Assembly: GCA_021414065.1 (NCBI GenBank)
Contig: JAIOPE010000037.1
Location: 119,887 to 183,886, forward strand
Source of the DNA: Planctomycetota bacterium
Lineage (GTDB): Bacteria > Planctomycetota > JAJSAM01 > JAJVHW01
Length of the DNA stretch: 64,000 nucleotides
Direction of reading: 5' to 3'
Position numbers and translations under genes: made by a program. The notes beneath the pieces were generated by a model. It did not search any database and had not been told where the DNA came from. It worked only from the letters and a program-made list of their open reading frames with translations. Below are positions 27,653 through 35,833 of this stretch, one piece after another; position 1 is the first letter of the stretch, and each line of letters opens with the position of its first letter.

Positions 27653-28203
27653 CGGCTCTCCTCGACGATCTTCACGTGAAGCCGACGCCGCTCGGCAGCC
27701 ATGAGCGACCGGATCGTCTCGTGGAGCGCACGCACGCCGGGCACGGCCCGTAGCACGACCTCCGGCTCCCCGGCGTCCTGCGACCGGATCACGAGGTGAC
27801 CCGCGCCTCGCAACCGCAGGAAGAACGGCTCCTGGATCTCGAGATCCTGCACGCGGAAGAGGTCCACCGTGCGACTCGTGTGTGTGAATCGGCCGGTGCG
27901 GATCTCAAGGCGCTCGCTCGTGAGCCGGTAACGCGTGTGGGATCGGGACGCCCAGAGACAGACCCAGGCGATCCCTGCCGTCAGCACGCAGACGAGCAGT
28001 TCGCCGACGCTCTGGAGCACGACCGGCCCGAACGCAGCGACTTCGCGCTCGCCGCCGACGCCACCTGCGGTCGCCGCAACCTGCTTGTCGGAAGCCGTTT
28101 CCGACGGGTCAGCCCCGTCGAACGGGCGGCCGCACCCGGCGCAGAACCGCGCATCGGGACCGACCTTCCGGCCGCAGGACTCGCAGAAGGTGACGGGGGA
28201 CAT
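27649..28203 (-). CDS. Zinc-ribbon + PH (bPH2/DUF304-like) membrane protein
   Basis: MSPVTFCESCGRKVGPDARFCAGCGRPF; TM; RYRLTSERLEIRTGRFTHTSRTVDLFRVQDLEIQEPFFLRLRGAGHLVI. ATGA overlap with 25796..27652. ATG 28203. Confidence 0.75.
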   Translation of the reverse strand: MSPVTFCESCGRKVGPDARFCAGCGRPFDGADPSETASDKQVAATAGGVGGEREVAAFGPVVLQSVGELLVCVLTAGIAWVCLWASRSHTRYRLTSERLEIRTGRFTHTSRTVDLFRVQDLEIQEPFFLRLRGAGHLVIRSQDAGEPEVVLRAVPGVRALHETIRSLMAAERRRLHVKIVEESR

Positions 28204-28307
28204 CGGAGCCACGATCTTCGACGCCTGCGGCCCCCCCAGCAAGGGCTTGTCCGGCGGCATCCGACCCCGGTACTCTCCCCCGTTCCCCACCCCTCGGAGC
28301 ATCCGGA

Positions 28308-29477
28308 ATGGACGACACCCCCGCCGCGAGCGTCCCACTCGACTCGTCCACCCTTGATTCGAGCGACCTCGACATCGTGTCGGTGCTGCCGACCTGCGCC
28401 GACGACAAGCGCCCGGTGCTTCACGACATCCCGGAGAACGACCTCCTGCGGATGCACCGCACGATGACGCTGACGCGCGCGCTCGACCAGCGCGGGATGC
28501 TCTACCAGCGGCAGGGCCGCCTCGGCTTCTACCTGCCGTCGACGGGCGAGGAAGCGTTGCAGGCCGGTAGCGCGTGGGCGCTCCGCGCCGACGACTGGAT
28601 CTTCCCGAGCTACCGCGTGGCCGGTATCGCGCTCTGGCGCGGCGCATCCATCGACAAGCTCGTCGCGAACTGCTTCGGCAACGCCGACGACAACTCGCTG
28701 GGCCGCCAGATGCCCGTCCACTACTCGCTCGCCGAGATCAACTGGCTCTCGATCAGCTCCCCGCTCGGCACACAGATCGTCCAGTGCGCCGGCGCCGCGC
28801 GGGCCATGCAGATCAAGGGCGAGAAGAACATCGCCGTCACCTACTTCGGCGACGGTTCGACGTCCACCAACGACTTCCACACGGGCCTCAACTTCGCAGG
28901 CGTGTGGAAGGCACCGGCCATCTTCTTCTGTCAGAACAACCAGTGGGCGATCTCCACGCCGCTCTCGCAGCAGTGCGCGGCCGCGCGCCTCGTGGACAAG
29001 GCGATCGGCTACGGGATGCCCGGCGTGCGCGTGGACGGCAACGACGTCCTCGCCGTCGCGCAGGTCGTCCGCGAGGCGGTCGAGCGCGCGCGGTCCGGCG
29101 GCGGACCGACGTTCATCGAGGCGCTGAGCTATCGCATGGGACCGCACTCGTCGTCCGACGACCCGACGCGCTACCGCCCGTCGGACGAGGTGGACGAGTG
29201 GGCGCGACGCGATCCGATCGCTCGGTTCCGCAACTGGCTGCTCGCCGAAGGGCACCTCCGCGAAGAAGAGATCCCGGCGCTCGAGGAAGAGTGCGCCGCC
29301 GAGATCTCGGCTTCGTTCAAGCGCAACGAACAAGTGCCGAAGCCGGAGCTGGCGTCGCTCTTCGACGACGTCTACGGCGAGATGCCCGAGCATCTGCGCG
29401 AGCAGCGCGACTTCCTGGTCGCCATCGAAGGCGGCAAGGTGCGAGAAGACACGAGCGGCGCGGCGTTCCCGCTGTAG
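28308..29477 (+). CDS. pdhA: 2-oxoacid (pyruvate/branched-chain) dehydrogenase E1 component alpha subunit, paralogue 1
   Basis: YQRQGRLGFYLPSTGEEALQAGSAWAL...VTYFGDGSTSTNDFHTGLNFAGVWKAPAIFFCQNNQWAISTPLSQQ...GPHSSSDDPTRYR (ThDP motif GDG...NN). Confidence 0.92.
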   Translation: MDDTPAASVPLDSSTLDSSDLDIVSVLPTCADDKRPVLHDIPENDLLRMHRTMTLTRALDQRGMLYQRQGRLGFYLPSTGEEALQAGSAWALRADDWIFPSYRVAGIALWRGASIDKLVANCFGNADDNSLGRQMPVHYSLAEINWLSISSPLGTQIVQCAGAARAMQIKGEKNIAVTYFGDGSTSTNDFHTGLNFAGVWKAPAIFFCQNNQWAISTPLSQQCAAARLVDKAIGYGMPGVRVDGNDVLAVAQVVREAVERARSGGGPTFIEALSYRMGPHSSSDDPTRYRPSDEVDEWARRDPIARFRNWLLAEGHLREEEIPALEEECAAEISASFKRNEQVPKPELASLFDDVYGEMPEHLREQRDFLVAIEGGKVREDTSGAAFPL

Positions 29478-29567
29478 CCGTTCGCGACACGAACGACCAG
29501 CACGACAAGACGACTCGACGAAACGACACGTGGGATGCCGCTCTGCGGCGCGAACGAGGTGGTTCAG

Positions 29568-30545
29568 ATGGCGCAGATGACGGTCCTGCAGGCAGTGAAC
29601 TCGGCCTTGCATCTCGAAATGGGCCGAGACGATCGCACTGTCGTCCTCGGAGAGGATATCGCCCGCCTCGGCGGCGTGTTCCGGGCCACGGAGGGCCTGC
29701 TCGACAAGTACGGCGAGATGCGCGTGATGAACACGCCGCTCGCGGAGAGCGGGGTCATCGGCACCGCGATCGGCATGGCCATGTACGGCCTGCGTCCGAT
29801 CGCGGAGATCCAGTTCCTCGACTTCATCTACCCCGCGTTCGACCAGATCGTCTCCGAGGCCGCGAAGATGCGGTACCGCTCGGGCGGTCAGTTCACGGTT
29901 CCGATGGTGATCCGTACCCCCTACGGCGGCGGCATCCGCGGCGGCCACTATCACAGCCAGTCGAGCGAGGCGTACTTCGCGCACACGCCCGGCCTCACGG
30001 TCGTCATGCCCTCGACCCCGGAAGACACGAAGGGCCTGCTCCTCGCGTCGATCCGTCTCGGCGACCCGGTCCTCTTCCTCGAGCCGAAGGCGATCTACCG
30101 CACGGTGAAGGGCGAGGTTCCCGAGGGTGACTACGTCGTCCCGATCGGCAAGGCGAAGGTCGCCCGCGAGGGCGCCGACATCACGCTCGTCGCCTGGGGC
30201 GCGATGACCCACGTGGCCCTCAAAGCTGCGGAGGCCGCCGCCCAGAAGGACATGAGCGTCGAGGTGATCGACCTGCGGACGATCGTCCCGTGGGACCGCG
30301 AGTGCGTGCTCGCGTCGGTGCGGAAGACCGGCCGCGCGGTGATCCTGCACGAAGCCCCGCGCACCGGCGGGTTCGGCGGCGAGATCTCGGCGACGATCGC
30401 CGAGCGCGTGCTCGACTCGCTCCGCGCGCCGATCCTGCGCGTGACCGGCTTCGACACGCCGTTCCCCTACACGCTCGAGCACGTCTACATGCCCGACGTC
30501 AAGCGGGTGATGAGCGCCCTCGAACGCGTCTTCAACTACCGCTAG
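29568..30545 (+). CDS. pdhB: 2-oxoacid dehydrogenase E1 component beta subunit
   Basis: TVLQAVNSALHLEMGRDDRTVVLGEDIARLGGVFRATEGLLDKYG...NTPLAESGVIGTAIGMAMYGLRPIAEIQFLDFIYPAFDQIVSEAAKMRYRSGGQF. Start ATG 29568 likely. Confidence 0.93.
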   Translation: MAQMTVLQAVNSALHLEMGRDDRTVVLGEDIARLGGVFRATEGLLDKYGEMRVMNTPLAESGVIGTAIGMAMYGLRPIAEIQFLDFIYPAFDQIVSEAAKMRYRSGGQFTVPMVIRTPYGGGIRGGHYHSQSSEAYFAHTPGLTVVMPSTPEDTKGLLLASIRLGDPVLFLEPKAIYRTVKGEVPEGDYVVPIGKAKVAREGADITLVAWGAMTHVALKAAEAAAQKDMSVEVIDLRTIVPWDRECVLASVRKTGRAVILHEAPRTGGFGGEISATIAERVLDSLRAPILRVTGFDTPFPYTLEHVYMPDVKRVMSALERVFNYR

Positions 30546-30615
30546 TCGTCCGTCTCCCGCCGCACTGCGGCCCGTCCCCGACACACCCCCAAGCGCGTCC
30601 CCGAAGGAGATCCCC

Positions 30616-32049
30616 GTGCAACTCTTCGAATTCCGTCTGCCCGACATCGGCGAAGGCGTGGCCGAGGGCGAGATCGTCGAGTGGAAGGTCAAGGAGGGCG
30701 ACCAGGTCAGCGAGGACCAGGAGCTCGTCGAGGTGATGACCGACAAGGCGACGGTGCCCATCACCTGCCCCGTCGCGGGGACGATCCGCAAGGTCGTCGC
30801 GGCGGCCGGCACGGTGGTGCCCGTCGGCGCGATCCTCGTCGCGATTGAGCCCGCCGCCGGCGCGCACGTCCCGACGATCGCAGCCCACGGTGAGCACGGC
30901 GCGCACGAGGAGAAGGTCGCGAAGGAGGCTGCCGCAGCCGCGGCCGCAGCGGTGCCGGTCGCAGCGGCCCCCGCCGCCGAGCCCGTGTTCAAGCGCGCCC
31001 CCGGCGAGCGCGCTCTCGCCACGCCGTACACCCGGAAGATGGCCCGCGAACTCGGCCTCGACATCGAGACGATCAAGGGCGCCGGCGAAGTCGGCCGCGT
31101 GACGCCCGAGGACGTCGAGCGCATCGCTGCGGCGAAGAAGGCCCCGGCTGCCCCGGTCGCGGTCGCAAAGCCCGCGGCCGCACCTGTCGCTGCGCCTGCC
31201 GCTGCGCCTGCTGCCACGCCCTCGCTCTCCGAGCAGATCGCCGCCCAGCCCGTCGCGACCCCCGCACCGGTTGCGGTCGCGGCTCCCGCACCGGTCGCCG
31301 CCCCGGCCCCGGCCCCGGCGCCCGCGCCGATCGCGATCCAGCCCGGCGCTCGCGAGACGCGCATCCCGATCCGCGGACTCCGCAAGAAGATCAGCGAGCG
31401 GATGCACCAGTCGAAGTCCACGGCCGCGCACTTCACGTACGTGGACGAAGTGGACGTCACCGACCTCGTCAAGCTCCGCGGCGAGCTGAAGGAGTCGGCC
31501 GCCAAACGTGGCGCGAAGCTCACCTACATGCCCTTCATCATGAAGGCCATCGTGAGCGGCCTGAAGCTGTACCCCAACCTGAACGGCCTCACCGACGACG
31601 CCCGCCAGGAGTACGTAGTCAAGCACTACTACAACTTCGGCGTCGCGGTGGACACCGACGACGGTCTCATCGTTCCCGTCGTGAAGGACGTGGACCGCCG
31701 CTCGATGATCGAGATCGCGCTCGAGATCGACCGTCTCGCGACCGACGCGAGGAACGGCAAGTCGAAGCTCGACGACCTGCGCGACGGCACGTTCACGATC
31801 ACGAATGCCGGCAACATCGGCGGCCTCTTCGCGACGCCCGTCATCAACTACCCCGAGGCGGCGATCGTCGGCGTCCACGCGATCAAGCAGAAGCCGTGGG
31901 TCGTGAACGGCGAGATCAAGATCCGCGACATCATGTACCTCTCCATCTCGATCGATCACCGCATGAACGACGGCGCGACCGGCGCCCGCTTCATGAACCA
32001 GGTCGTCGCGCTCCTCCAGGACCCGCGGCGCCTGCTCCTGGAGATCTGA
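30616..32049 (+). CDS. pdhC: Dihydrolipoamide acyltransferase E2
   Basis: Lipoyl domain EVMTDKATVPI; PSBD ATPYTRKMARELGLDIETIKGAGEVGRVTPEDVERI; Ala/Pro linker; catalytic SISIDHRMNDGATGARFMNQV. Confidence 0.94.
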   Translation: MQLFEFRLPDIGEGVAEGEIVEWKVKEGDQVSEDQELVEVMTDKATVPITCPVAGTIRKVVAAAGTVVPVGAILVAIEPAAGAHVPTIAAHGEHGAHEEKVAKEAAAAAAAAVPVAAAPAAEPVFKRAPGERALATPYTRKMARELGLDIETIKGAGEVGRVTPEDVERIAAAKKAPAAPVAVAKPAAAPVAAPAAAPAATPSLSEQIAAQPVATPAPVAVAAPAPVAAPAPAPAPAPIAIQPGARETRIPIRGLRKKISERMHQSKSTAAHFTYVDEVDVTDLVKLRGELKESAAKRGAKLTYMPFIMKAIVSGLKLYPNLNGLTDDARQEYVVKHYYNFGVAVDTDDGLIVPVVKDVDRRSMIEIALEIDRLATDARNGKSKLDDLRDGTFTITNAGNIGGLFATPVINYPEAAIVGVHAIKQKPWVVNGEIKIRDIMYLSISIDHRMNDGATGARFMNQVVALLQDPRRLLLEI

Positions 32050-33200
32050 TGACCGCCACGACGACCGCAGCCGTGCGTTCGGGCGGCGCCCCGGACCTCG
32101 GCCTGTTCCGCGTCCTCCGGGACGACGGCACGGCCGACCCTGCGACGGACCCGTGTCTCTCCGACGCGGACCTCATTCGTCTCCACACGCAGATGCTCCT
32201 CATCCGCACGCTGGACGAGCGGTGCCTGCGTCTCCAGCGCCAGGGCCGCATCGCGTTCTACGGCACGTCCACCGGCCAGGAGGCGGCGACCGTCGGCAGC
32301 GCCTTCTGCCTCGAGGCCGAGGACTGGTGCTTCCCGGCGCTCCGCGAGGGCGGCGCCGCGCTCATGCGCGGCATGCCCGTTTCCCGCTACATCGCGCAGT
32401 TGATGGGCAACGCGCACGACGAGGAGAAGGGCCACCAGCAGCCGATGCACTTCTCGTGGCGCGGGGCGAACCATGTGTCGCTGTCGTCGCCGATCGGCAC
32501 GCAGATCCCGCAGGCGGTCGGCTGCGCCCGGGCGATGCAGGTCGCCGGCGCGACGGGCCGCGTCGTCCTCGGCTTCATCGGCGACGGCGGCACGAGCGAG
32601 CCCGACTTCCACGTCGGCCTCACCTTCGCCGGCGTGTGGAAGTGCCCGGTGGTCGTCGTCTGCCAGAACAACGGGTGGGCGATCTCCGTGCCGACGTCCG
32701 CGCAGACCGCGTCGCCGACGATCGCCGTGAAGGGCCGCGGCTACGGCATCCCGTCGGTCCGCGTGGACGGGAACGACATCCTCGCCGTCGTGAAGGTCAC
32801 CCGCGACGCGATCTCCCGCGCCCGCCGCGGCGAGGGCCCGACGTTCATCGAGGCCGTCACGTACCGCCGCCACGGCCACAGCTCGTCCGACGACCCGACG
32901 CGCTACCGCGACCCCGCCGAGGTCGAGCGCTGGGAGAAGAACGACCCCGTCGAGCGCTTCCGCGCCCACCTCGTCGCCCGCGGCCTCTGGTCCGCCGAGG
33001 CCGAGACCGCCGAGATCGACCGCCAGAACGAGATGGTCACCCGCGAGATCCAGGAGGCCGAGAAGGCCGCCCCGCCCTCGCTCGACACGATCATCGAGGA
33101 CGTCACCGAGTTCGTCCGCCCGGAACTCCGCGAGCAGCTCGCCGAGGTCCGCCCGTTCTTCGAAGAGGGCAAGACCGCCGAGGGCGCCTTTCCCCTCTGA
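32049..33200 (+). CDS. 2-oxoacid dehydrogenase E1 component alpha subunit, paralogue 2
   Basis: LQRQGRIAFYGTSTGQEAATVGSAFCLEAEDWCFPALREGG...LGFIGDGGTSEPDFHVGLTFAGVWKCPVVVVCQNNGWAISVPTSAQ...GHSSSDDPTRYR; start overlaps E2 stop (TGATG). Confidence 0.9.
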   Translation: MTATTTAAVRSGGAPDLGLFRVLRDDGTADPATDPCLSDADLIRLHTQMLLIRTLDERCLRLQRQGRIAFYGTSTGQEAATVGSAFCLEAEDWCFPALREGGAALMRGMPVSRYIAQLMGNAHDEEKGHQQPMHFSWRGANHVSLSSPIGTQIPQAVGCARAMQVAGATGRVVLGFIGDGGTSEPDFHVGLTFAGVWKCPVVVVCQNNGWAISVPTSAQTASPTIAVKGRGYGIPSVRVDGNDILAVVKVTRDAISRARRGEGPTFIEAVTYRRHGHSSSDDPTRYRDPAEVERWEKNDPVERFRAHLVARGLWSAEAETAEIDRQNEMVTREIQEAEKAAPPSLDTIIEDVTEFVRPELREQLAEVRPFFEEGKTAEGAFPL

Positions 33201-33201
33201 A

Positions 33202-33217
33202 TGTCTCGCGCGAGACA
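33202..33217. repeat. 16-bp perfect palindrome immediately after E1-alpha-2 stop
   Basis: TGTCTCGCGCGAGACA. Confidence 0.7.
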
Positions 33218-33486
33218 CCGCTCGCGCGCGTCGTTCGCACTGCGTCCCAACCGTCCGAACGGAACTTCCGTTGCAAAGCCCTCGCCCCCGTCGCTTGAGC
33301 TCATCATCCACACGCGAAAACCACAACATCTCGTACTCTTTGCTCCTTTACAACCGTACATCTCGTGCCCTACACTCCTCGCCGGACAGGCAGCTGTCCC
33401 CACCCCCGACGAGACTCCAACGACCCCAGCGACCGAACCGCATGGCGCGGCGAGGTCTATCAGGTAGATTTCGACCGAGGGCTGGC

Positions 33487-33957
33487 ATGACAAATCACTC
33501 AACGATCCCCCTTTTGGCCACTCACGCCCGGCGGATGGAGCTCCCCTTCCTGGCGGCGCAAGCGTCCTTGGACCTGGATGCCGCCTCGCGTGGGGTGCTT
33601 CCTGCGCCGGACGCGCTTCAGGCGCTCACCGACTATCTCGGCGCGATTGCGTCGCGCGATTGCGACTCGGTCGCTGCAACTTGGTCCAACGCAGTGTTCG
33701 TCGTGCATCACGCGATCTCGGCCTTGGGGGACCCGGCCCCTTCAATGGCCACGATCCCGGACCTAGTCAGCAGGGCGAACGTCATCCATGAGTCGCTTTC
33801 GAGCATACTAGCCGCGATCCGATCCGCGCAGGCTCCTAGCGCGTCTGACGCGGCTAGCATGCGCGACTTCTGCGTCGCGCTGTCCCAAGCTGCGTTGGAG
33901 CGCGACGATCCTATGGTCGATGACGACTCGGTGCGCGTGCTATGTCTAGCGCACTAG
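33487..33957 (+). CDS. Small helical hypothetical protein, first gene of a three-gene accessory operon
   Basis: 156 aa from ATG 33487 (MTNHSTIPLLATHARRMELPFLAAQASLDLD...); visibly less GC-biased codons; overlaps next gene by 16 nt. Confidence 0.6.
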   Translation: MTNHSTIPLLATHARRMELPFLAAQASLDLDAASRGVLPAPDALQALTDYLGAIASRDCDSVAATWSNAVFVVHHAISALGDPAPSMATIPDLVSRANVIHESLSSILAAIRSAQAPSASDAASMRDFCVALSQAALERDDPMVDDDSVRVLCLAH

Positions 33958-35210
33958 CACCCGCGCTTTCCTACGCGCAGAGTCGCGTACGAGCACTGCT
34001 AGCAGAGATTACTCGCCTGCGTCATTTGGAATTCCCGTACCGGGACTCAGAGTTGGCACTGATTGCCCTCGAGGAACACATCAGAAAACGACAGGCGCTC
34101 CTCAGTCGTGCTGCCGGTGACCCGCAGGCGAATCCCGCATCCGTCCGGCAGATTTGCGCTGTCGCCATTGCGGACGTTGACTCACACCTTCCGATTGCGG
34201 GGTTCATACTCCGGTCCACGAACGTCCGAAACGCATTCGAGGCGTACGCCCCCATCCTGCGGCTTGCATCCGCGATACTCGAACCGCGCACCCCGCGCGC
34301 CAGCTGGCGAACGCGACTGCTCATGTCATCAGAGTGGCAGTTCTCTCCGCACATTCGCATGGCCGTCCCGGCACTTCCAGAGTTTCTTCTCCTTGGACTG
34401 CCCGCATCCGAGTCGGGGAACTCCCTCCTCATCCCGCTCGCAGGACACGAACTTGGACACGCTGTCCTAAACCGGCTTCGGATTGGCGACCAGATCGCGA
34501 ATCAAGTTGCGGCTACTACAAAGGACATCGCGCACAGGCGCTTTGGCACGTATCAAGGTGCCTTTCACCCGTCCGTCCTAGAGACCGACCTAGATCGGAA
34601 TCTACTTGCGCAGCGCGCAATAGCTGTCGTGTTGACGTGGGCGACGGCGCAGTCCGAGGAAGTGTTCTGCGACTTCATCGGATTGCGACTGTTCGGGACA
34701 GCATTTCTCAATGCCTTTGCCTATCTTCTTACCCCCGGCGACACGCACAAAAGGAGCCGTGATTACCCGATCACATCGGCTCGCGTGGCTCATTTGCTCC
34801 GCGCTGCCGCTGCGTACCAGATTCCCGTCCCGAGTGGCTATGCGGCAATGTTCTCTGATCCTGCCGCACCGAACCTGCTGACGGAAGAGAGAGAGCGACT
34901 GCACCTCGCGGATGACGTAACGAACGAGATGGTGCCGAAACTCATCGATCACGCGAACCAAGTGGTCACCGAGTCTGGTGTGGCCCTCGGCTCGGAAGAG
35001 GGTCGAGAGAAAGTACTCGGTGCGTTTCGCCGATCCACACCGGCCGAGGACGTAGACTGCCTCGCTGATATCCTATGCGCGGCGTGGGACGCGCAACCGG
35101 CGGGGTGCACCGACTGCGACTGGCGCCAAACAGCCGTTATCAACGAACTCGCACTCAAGACGATCGAAATATTTGAGATTCAGACGACGCTGCGCGAGGT
35201 CAACACCTAA
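33942..35210 (+). CDS. Zinc metallopeptidase-like protein (gluzincin HExxH...ExxxD)
   Basis: LIPLAGHELGHAVLNRLRIG and downstream AQSEEVFCDFIGLRLFGTAFLNAFAYLL (putative third ligand Glu); 422 aa; overlaps both neighbouring genes. Confidence 0.7.
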   Translation: MSSALAPALSYAQSRVRALLAEITRLRHLEFPYRDSELALIALEEHIRKRQALLSRAAGDPQANPASVRQICAVAIADVDSHLPIAGFILRSTNVRNAFEAYAPILRLASAILEPRTPRASWRTRLLMSSEWQFSPHIRMAVPALPEFLLLGLPASESGNSLLIPLAGHELGHAVLNRLRIGDQIANQVAATTKDIAHRRFGTYQGAFHPSVLETDLDRNLLAQRAIAVVLTWATAQSEEVFCDFIGLRLFGTAFLNAFAYLLTPGDTHKRSRDYPITSARVAHLLRAAAAYQIPVPSGYAAMFSDPAAPNLLTEERERLHLADDVTNEMVPKLIDHANQVVTESGVALGSEEGREKVLGAFRRSTPAEDVDCLADILCAAWDAQPAGCTDCDWRQTAVINELALKTIEIFEIQTTLREVNT

Positions 35211-35833
35211 TGCTGAAAGCGGACTTCATCGCGTCTTTGCTCGTCGCTGGCGATAGCCCCGACGCGTCGGACCCGCTAGTCATTAGTCCGCGCCCGAATC
35301 TGGTAGATCTGGCGGATGGAGGAGCCGCCTCCGTCGACCTGCGACTAGGCTCGTGGTTCGTACTCCACCGTCAGTCCCGCGTGTCCCATGTGGATACACG
35401 CCCAGGATCTGCAGACGTAGGAGCTACCAAGTCCCAGTATGTTCCCATCGGATCCGAAATCAACCTCCACCCCGGCGGATTCATTCTTGGCGCGACCCTG
35501 GAGTGGGTTCGTTTGCCCGGGAATCTCGCGGCCTATGTGATAGGCAAGTCGAGCCTTGGACGTCGCGGCCTGATCATAGCAACGGCAACTGGTGTCCATC
35601 CAGGATTCAATGGTTGCCTCACTTTGGAACTGGCAAATGTCGGCGAGTTGCCCGTACTGATGCGTCCAGGAATGAAGATCTGTCAGATCTGTTTTCACTC
35701 CGTTCAGACTGGCCAGCCAAGCGTGATCGCGAGGAGTTCGTTTGCCGGCTCCAGGAAGCCGAGGCTCGGGACAATTGCGCGAGACTCATTTGCCGAGTCG
35801 CTAGCTGATGCGTGGTCATCGCGCAAGCGATAG
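35210..35833 (+). CDS. dCTP deaminase/dUTPase-fold protein
   Basis: GKSSLGRRGLIIATATGVHPGFNGCLTLELANVGELPVLMRPGMKICQICF matches the Dcd core (S/R of SSLGR and catalytic-type E in LTLE retained). TAATG overlap with metallopeptidase gene. Confidence 0.8.
   Translation: MLKADFIASLLVAGDSPDASDPLVISPRPNLVDLADGGAASVDLRLGSWFVLHRQSRVSHVDTRPGSADVGATKSQYVPIGSEINLHPGGFILGATLEWVRLPGNLAAYVIGKSSLGRRGLIIATATGVHPGFNGCLTLELANVGELPVLMRPGMKICQICFHSVQTGQPSVIARSSFAGSRKPRLGTIARDSFAESLADAWSSRKR

Noticed and set aside
27981-31523. 1180-aa minus-strand ORF
   Set aside because: Antisense to E1-alpha, E1-beta and E2, which have clear family motifs.
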